The notes under the pieces are model-generated. The model did no database searches, was not told the origin of the DNA, and saw only the letters and a program-made list of their open reading frames with translations. From Palsa-1439 sp050015495 (GTDB lineage: Bacteria; Verrucomicrobiota; Verrucomicrobiia; Palsa-1439), in the NCBI GenBank assembly GCA_050015495.1, contig JBEKBH010000003.1, positions 1 to 64,000 on the forward strand: a stretch of DNA of 64,000 nt, in the 5' to 3' direction. A program made the position numbers and the translations under genes. The stretch's first letter is position 1. Each line of letters starts with the position of its first letter. Below, in pieces: positions 60,109-64,000 of this stretch.

Positions 60109-62235
60109 TCAACTGGTGGTCGGCGGTGTCGCCGGCCATTGCGGTACGAACGTTTGGTAACGGTCTTTCTGTGCCTGCTTGGCGGCGTCACGCGCCTGTT
60201 CGAAAAAAGCCTGTTGCGAGCGCAGGGGTTTCGCCGCGTCCGACGGCTCTAGTCGCTGGTAACGCCCATCGGGCATCAGCCGTCGCGATTTCACGTTGTC
60301 CTGGAACGTGGTCTTCAGAATGGAAATGAGCTTCGCCTGGCAGGCGGGATCCTGGACGGGCACGAGCAACTCGACACGCCGGTCCAGATTGCGCGGCATC
60401 CAGTCCGCGCTGGAAATGTACACGAGCGGCTCCCCGCCGTGATGAAAGTACAGGATGCGGCTGTGTTCGAGGAACCGGTCAACGATGCTGACGACCTCGA
60501 TGTTCTTGCTCAACCGGGGAACGCCGGGCCGGAGGCAGCAGATACCGCGCACGTTGAGCTGGACCTTCACTCCGTGCTGCGACACATCGTACAACGCCTG
60601 GATGACGTCGGCGTCCACCAGCGAGTTGAGCTTGGCCATGATGTGTCCCGTCTGGCCCTGCTTGCACCGTTGCGCTTCGCTCTCGATCAGGGCCAGCAAC
60701 TGGGCCCGCAATCCCAGCGGCGCGGCTTCGAGCCGCCGGTACTTGATCGGCTGCGAGTACGCGGTAATCGTGTTGAAAAATTGCGTGGCGTCCGACCCGA
60801 AATCCTCGTTGCAGGTCATCAGGCTCACGTCGCTGTAGAGTCTCGCGGTAACTTCGTTGTAGTTGCCCGTGCCGAAGTGGACGTACCGCCGGATCCCCGT
60901 GGCTTCGCGGCGAACGATGATGCAGATTTTCGCGTGCACCTTCAGTCCCCGCAGCCCGTAAATAATCTGCACCCCGGACAACTCGAGCGCTTGCGCCCAA
61001 TCGATGTTGCGGGCCTCGTCGAACCGAGCCTTCAACTCGACGACGACCGTGACGTGTTTGCCCTTGCTTGCGGCCCGTGCCAGGGCGGCGACAATCGGGC
61101 TGTTGCCACTGGTGCGGTACAGAATTTGTTTGATGGCCAGCACGTCGGGATCGTCAGCCGCTTGTTCGATGAGACGCACGACCGGCTCGAAACTCTCGTA
61201 GGGATGGTAGAGAAGAATGTCGCGGCGATTGATGGCTTCAAACATGGATTCGCCGGGGGCGACATCGGGCGAAGCCTGCGGCGGCCACGGCTCGTAATTC
61301 AGGTTCTCGTGGCCGGCGCGGCCGGCGATCTCCCGGTACGACGCGAGATCGAGCGGGCCGGGGATCACATACACCTGGTCGTCGCTGACATCGAGGGCGT
61401 GCTTCAGAAACGATAGCGACCCCGTGGAGATGTTCTGCCCCACCTCCAACCGGACACAGCCGCTGCGCTTGCGCGCGTCGAGCACCTCGCGCATTTGGAC
61501 CAGCAGGTCGCCGGCGAGATCCTCCCGAACGATCAGGTCGGCATTCCGTGTCAGGCGAAACGGCGTGCACTCGACGACGGATTCGCCGGGGAACAACGTC
61601 TCCTTGAACAGGTCAACGACGTCTTCCAAAAGCGTGTAATCGTACCCGTCCTGCTGCACAGGGACGGTGATAAACCGGCTGAGGCGTTTCGGCAGCGTGA
61701 CGACGGCGAATCGCGGTTTGCGCGAGCCGGTGGTGCGAGGCTTGAGACGCACCAAGAGATCGAGGCCGAGCCCGGTCAACGAGGCGAAATCATCGGAATC
61801 TTCCACGGCCCGTGGCGTAATGATGGGATAGATCTCGCGGTCGAACAACCGTTCCAGATACTCCGCATACTCGGGTCCGATCTGTTCGGCTTTCAACCGG
61901 CGTATCCCGGCGTTCGCCAGCCCCGGCTCGATGTCCTGCAGGAAACAGGCGTATTGCCCGGACACGAGCGCGCGTGCGCGCCGGCTGATCTCCGCCAGTT
62001 GTTGTCGGGTCGTCATGCCCGCGGGATCGAACACACTCTTGCCCTCGTTGAGCAACTGTTGCAGACCCCCGACCCGCACCATGAAAAATTCGTCGAGATT
62101 CGAACTCGTGATGGCGAGAAATTTCAAGCGCTCCAGCAAGGGTGCCGATGAATCGGTCGCCTCTTCGAGCACGCGGTGGTTGAACTCCAACCAGCTCAGC
62201 TCGCGGTTCAGGAACAGATCGCGGGTCTTATCCAT
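60109..62235 (-). CDS. ppk1: Polyphosphate kinase 1
   Basis: About 708-residue Ppk1, reversible synthesis of polyphosphate from ATP. N-terminal domain LFLNRELSWLEFNHRVLEEA, the active-site region LKVHAKICIIVRRE with the phosphorylated His, and FGTGNYNEVTARLYSD and HHGGEPLVYISSADWM later. The ATG at 62235 matches the usual start and overlaps the ppx stop by 8 bases; an upstream extension to 62274 was rejected. It is followed immediately by the HD-CHAD gene. Confidence 0.96.
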   Translation of the reverse strand: MDKTRDLFLNRELSWLEFNHRVLEEATDSSAPLLERLKFLAITSSNLDEFFMVRVGGLQQLLNEGKSVFDPAGMTTRQQLAEISRRARALVSGQYACFLQDIEPGLANAGIRRLKAEQIGPEYAEYLERLFDREIYPIITPRAVEDSDDFASLTGLGLDLLVRLKPRTTGSRKPRFAVVTLPKRLSRFITVPVQQDGYDYTLLEDVVDLFKETLFPGESVVECTPFRLTRNADLIVREDLAGDLLVQMREVLDARKRSGCVRLEVGQNISTGSLSFLKHALDVSDDQVYVIPGPLDLASYREIAGRAGHENLNYEPWPPQASPDVAPGESMFEAINRRDILLYHPYESFEPVVRLIEQAADDPDVLAIKQILYRTSGNSPIVAALARAASKGKHVTVVVELKARFDEARNIDWAQALELSGVQIIYGLRGLKVHAKICIIVRREATGIRRYVHFGTGNYNEVTARLYSDVSLMTCNEDFGSDATQFFNTITAYSQPIKYRRLEAAPLGLRAQLLALIESEAQRCKQGQTGHIMAKLNSLVDADVIQALYDVSQHGVKVQLNVRGICCLRPGVPRLSKNIEVVSIVDRFLEHSRILYFHHGGEPLVYISSADWMPRNLDRRVELLVPVQDPACQAKLISILKTTFQDNVKSRRLMPDGRYQRLEPSDAAKPLRSQQAFFEQARDAAKQAQKDRYQTFVPQWPATPPTTS

Positions 62236-63847
62236 CGGACACCAACCCCTGCGTGGTCTCCGCGTTGCGGACAACGGCCTTCATCCCAAAAACTTCCTCA
62301 AACAAATTGCCCTTTTCCTTGAGGGCGAATCGCTCCAGCGTCAGATCGGCGGCGTCGCGGATGGAGATGACAAATTGGCCCGGCTCGCGCGTGAACGTCA
62401 TGGCGCGCGCCTGCTGCATGTGGTCGCGGTCGAGGGCGTCAGCCACGCGCAAGATGGCGGCCATCTTGGCCACCGCAATGCGGCTGTCGCGATCCAGCGA
62501 CGTGTACTCTTCGTGATAGGGACGCGGCGTGGCGCGGCGATGGTAGCGGGCGACCAGCGCGATGAGGGAAATGTCTTTTCGCGTCAGCCCGAACAACTCG
62601 CTGTTCATGATGATGTACATCGAGTGCTTGTGGTGGCTGCGGTCGCCGATAAACATCCCCACCTCGTGCAACAACGCCGCGATCTTGAGCAACAACTCAA
62701 ACCGTTTGTCGAGACGATGCTCGGGCTGGAGTTCGCGAAACAGGCGGACGCTCAGTTCGGCAACCTGCTTGGAATGTTTTTCATCGAAGGCGTATTTTTC
62801 GCCCAGGGCGAGCGCGGACTGAATGGCCTGCTCGGAGAACCCCTCGGTCCACGTGCCCCCGGCGGCGATCTCCTTCAGCAACCCCTCGCGCAAGCTCGTC
62901 TTGGGGACGAGGATCTGTTTCACATGGAACACCTCTGCCAGGTGTGAATACGCCAGGAGCGCCGGTCCGACCGTCTCGGCCTCCTGATACGGAATCCGGT
63001 ATTTCCGCACGAGATCGTCCACAGGAGTGGGCACCAGTTGTTCCGTGAGCGAGGCGAAGGTTTTCATGCTGACCGAACTGAGGCGCGACTCCGCCCACTT
63101 CGGCGAGAGCATCGAGGCCGCAAATTGGGCGTCGCCCGAAATTGCCACCATATACTTCACCTTGTCCACCGGCACGTTGCGGTAGAGCTGGTCGACAACG
63201 CGGTGAATGTGCTGGTCCAGAATCGTGCGCACCCGCTCCGCCGGTGCGCGGAACGTCTCCAGGGACTCGCGCATGCGCAACGAGCCGAGCCGGTAACTGT
63301 TGGCGAACGTGACGCTGCCATTTTGCACCAGCACCAGTTCCGTACTGCCGCCACCGACGTCCACAATGATCGCGTCGGCATTCTTCAACAGGTCATCCTG
63401 CTCAAGCACATCCTGGACGGCGATATACGTGAGACGATTCTCTTCCGTGCCCTCGATCACTTCGACGTTGAGCTGCGTCGACATGTACACGCGATCGACG
63501 AACGCATACCGGTTTTCCGCTTCACGCACGGCACTGGTGGCGACCGCCCGAATCTGGTCGTCGCGCGTGATCCCGTACTCGGTCATCACCCGGCGAAAGC
63601 CCAATAATACCTTGATGCACTCCTCGATGGTCGAAGCCTGAATCCGCCCGGTGCTGAATGTGTCCTTGCCGAGGCGGAGCGCTTGCTGGAGAGAGTCGAG
63701 GTTGCGGATCTCGCCATTGGGCCCAATTTCGGCGATGCGCAACCGAATGGCGCTGGCCCCAATATCGATCACCGCGACGGGCCGCATGCCGGGAGTAACC
63801 CGCGGGGTTGTCGAGGGCGCCAGTGTCTTGGTCGTTGCATCCGACAT
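62228..63847 (-). CDS. ppx: Ppx/GppA-type exopolyphosphatase/pppGpp phosphatase
   Basis: About 539-residue protein from the ATG at 63847 (a GTG at 63859 that overlaps the upstream stop is possible). ASKHA domain: AVIDIGASAIRLRIAEIG near 25, AVATSAVREAENR, IVDVGGGSTELVLVQNG near 155 and GSLRMRE; then a C-terminal HD-like domain (about 350-490; ALLHEVGMFIGDRSHHKHS, RVADALDRDHMQQA). It degrades polyphosphate or pppGpp. Same strand and overlapping ppk1, so the two are co-expressed. Confidence 0.93.
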   Translation of the reverse strand: MSDATTKTLAPSTTPRVTPGMRPVAVIDIGASAIRLRIAEIGPNGEIRNLDSLQQALRLGKDTFSTGRIQASTIEECIKVLLGFRRVMTEYGITRDDQIRAVATSAVREAENRYAFVDRVYMSTQLNVEVIEGTEENRLTYIAVQDVLEQDDLLKNADAIIVDVGGGSTELVLVQNGSVTFANSYRLGSLRMRESLETFRAPAERVRTILDQHIHRVVDQLYRNVPVDKVKYMVAISGDAQFAASMLSPKWAESRLSSVSMKTFASLTEQLVPTPVDDLVRKYRIPYQEAETVGPALLAYSHLAEVFHVKQILVPKTSLREGLLKEIAAGGTWTEGFSEQAIQSALALGEKYAFDEKHSKQVAELSVRLFRELQPEHRLDKRFELLLKIAALLHEVGMFIGDRSHHKHSMYIIMNSELFGLTRKDISLIALVARYHRRATPRPYHEEYTSLDRDSRIAVAKMAAILRVADALDRDHMQQARAMTFTREPGQFVISIRDAADLTLERFALKEKGNLFEEVFGMKAVVRNAETTQGLVSDG

Positions 63848-63855
63848 GATAAAGT

Positions 63856-64000
63856 TCACTCCCGGTTACGAGCGTGTTCCGCAGCGAGCGCCGCGGCGCC
63901 CATCGCCACGGCATCGTCTCCGAGCTTCGCCACGACTACTTTTAACGATTTTGTATACGGACGCAATGCCTGCTTTTTGATCGATGCCCGGACCAGTTGG
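63856..64000 (-). CDS. ROK-family protein, 3' end (5' end outside window)
   Basis: The last 47 codons of a gene that continues beyond base 64000. The tail KVVVAKLGDDAVAMGAAALA followed by AEHARNRE is the typical C-terminus of ROK sugar kinases and regulators (glucokinase-like). Its TGA overlaps the alternative GTG start of ppx (GTGA), so it may belong to the polyphosphate operon. Too little is visible to tell kinase from regulator. Confidence 0.7.
   Translation of the reverse strand, partial: QLVRASIKKQALRPYTKSLKVVVAKLGDDAVAMGAAALAAEHARNRE

Noticed and set aside
63856..64000. Reading the end of the window as empty.
   Set aside because: The minus-strand frame without a start codon encodes a clear ROK C-terminus, so it was listed as a partial gene instead.
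1..64000. CRISPR array, rRNA, tRNA or insertion sequence.
   Set aside because: No regular short repeat-spacer pattern, no tRNA cloverleaf or rRNA signature, and no transposase gene was seen in any gap.

Overview
The window is about 64 kb of gene-dense, high-GC bacterial chromosome. An outer-membrane efflux channel, a periplasmic adaptor lipoprotein and exported multiheme cytochrome c point to a Gram-negative (diderm) cell. It carries both fermentative genes (pyruvate:ferredoxin oxidoreductase, ADP-forming acetate-CoA ligase, a bidirectional or bifurcating-type [NiFe]-hydrogenase) and a full aerobic respiratory chain (b6-type cytochrome b/Rieske complex and an A-type cytochrome c oxidase), so a facultative lifestyle is likely. 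Intergenic palindromes and a short 'W..IR' membrane protein suggest the PVC superphylum (e.g. Verrucomicrobiota), but that is a weak inference.

Region 1 (1-22.9 kb, + strand) is an energy-metabolism island. It starts with the truncated ADP-forming acyl-CoA synthetase and a set of small regulatory or ATPase proteins (CBS-ATPase, DRTGG, stand-alone HATPase). Next comes a hydrogenase resembling the five-subunit HydABCSL type: HydC, a HydB fused to a GltD/NfnB-like flavoprotein, a NuoG-like HydA without an H-cluster, and the small (HoxY-like) and large (HoxH-like) [NiFe] subunits. A maturation protease, hypA, an adenylate kinase and hypBFCDE follow, then PFOR, a dihydroorotate-dehydrogenase-like protein and an unknown small protein. 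The logic is pyruvate to acetyl-CoA plus reduced ferredoxin, acetyl-CoA to acetate plus ATP, and reduced ferredoxin and NAD(P)H to H2 (or the reverse).

Region 2 (22.9-29.7 kb) has a structured intergenic RNA candidate with a strong terminator, then a Cus-type Cu(I)/Ag(I) RND efflux operon preceded by an anti-sigma-like membrane protein and a CnrX/ZraP-like metal sensor. Region 3 (29.7-33.9 kb) is an accessory patch of lower GC: a GT-C glycosyltransferase, a decayed HigB/RelE-like toxin and a complete DarT-DarG toxin-antitoxin pair.

Region 4 (33.9-52.1 kb, + strand) is one long respiratory cluster. It encodes a polyferredoxin, a HEAT-repeat membrane protein, Rieske protein, cytochrome b6, a subunit-IV-like protein, an octaheme cytochrome c with an embedded LysM-like domain, a cupredoxin-like protein, cytochrome c oxidase I/III/IV/II, heme A and O synthases, an ABC exporter, Sco, DUF420 and a second cupredoxin-like paralogue that has lost its Cys ligand.

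Region 5 (52.1-64 kb, - strand) holds a TMTC-like GT-C protein with TPRs, GatB/YqeY and RtcB. A 0.9-kb intergenic stretch full of REP-like palindromes comes next, then a PD-(D/E)XK-like nuclease paired with a DUF4145/HEPN-like protein, and a polyphosphate cluster (ppx, ppk1, HD-CHAD). The window ends in the 3' end of a ROK-family gene.
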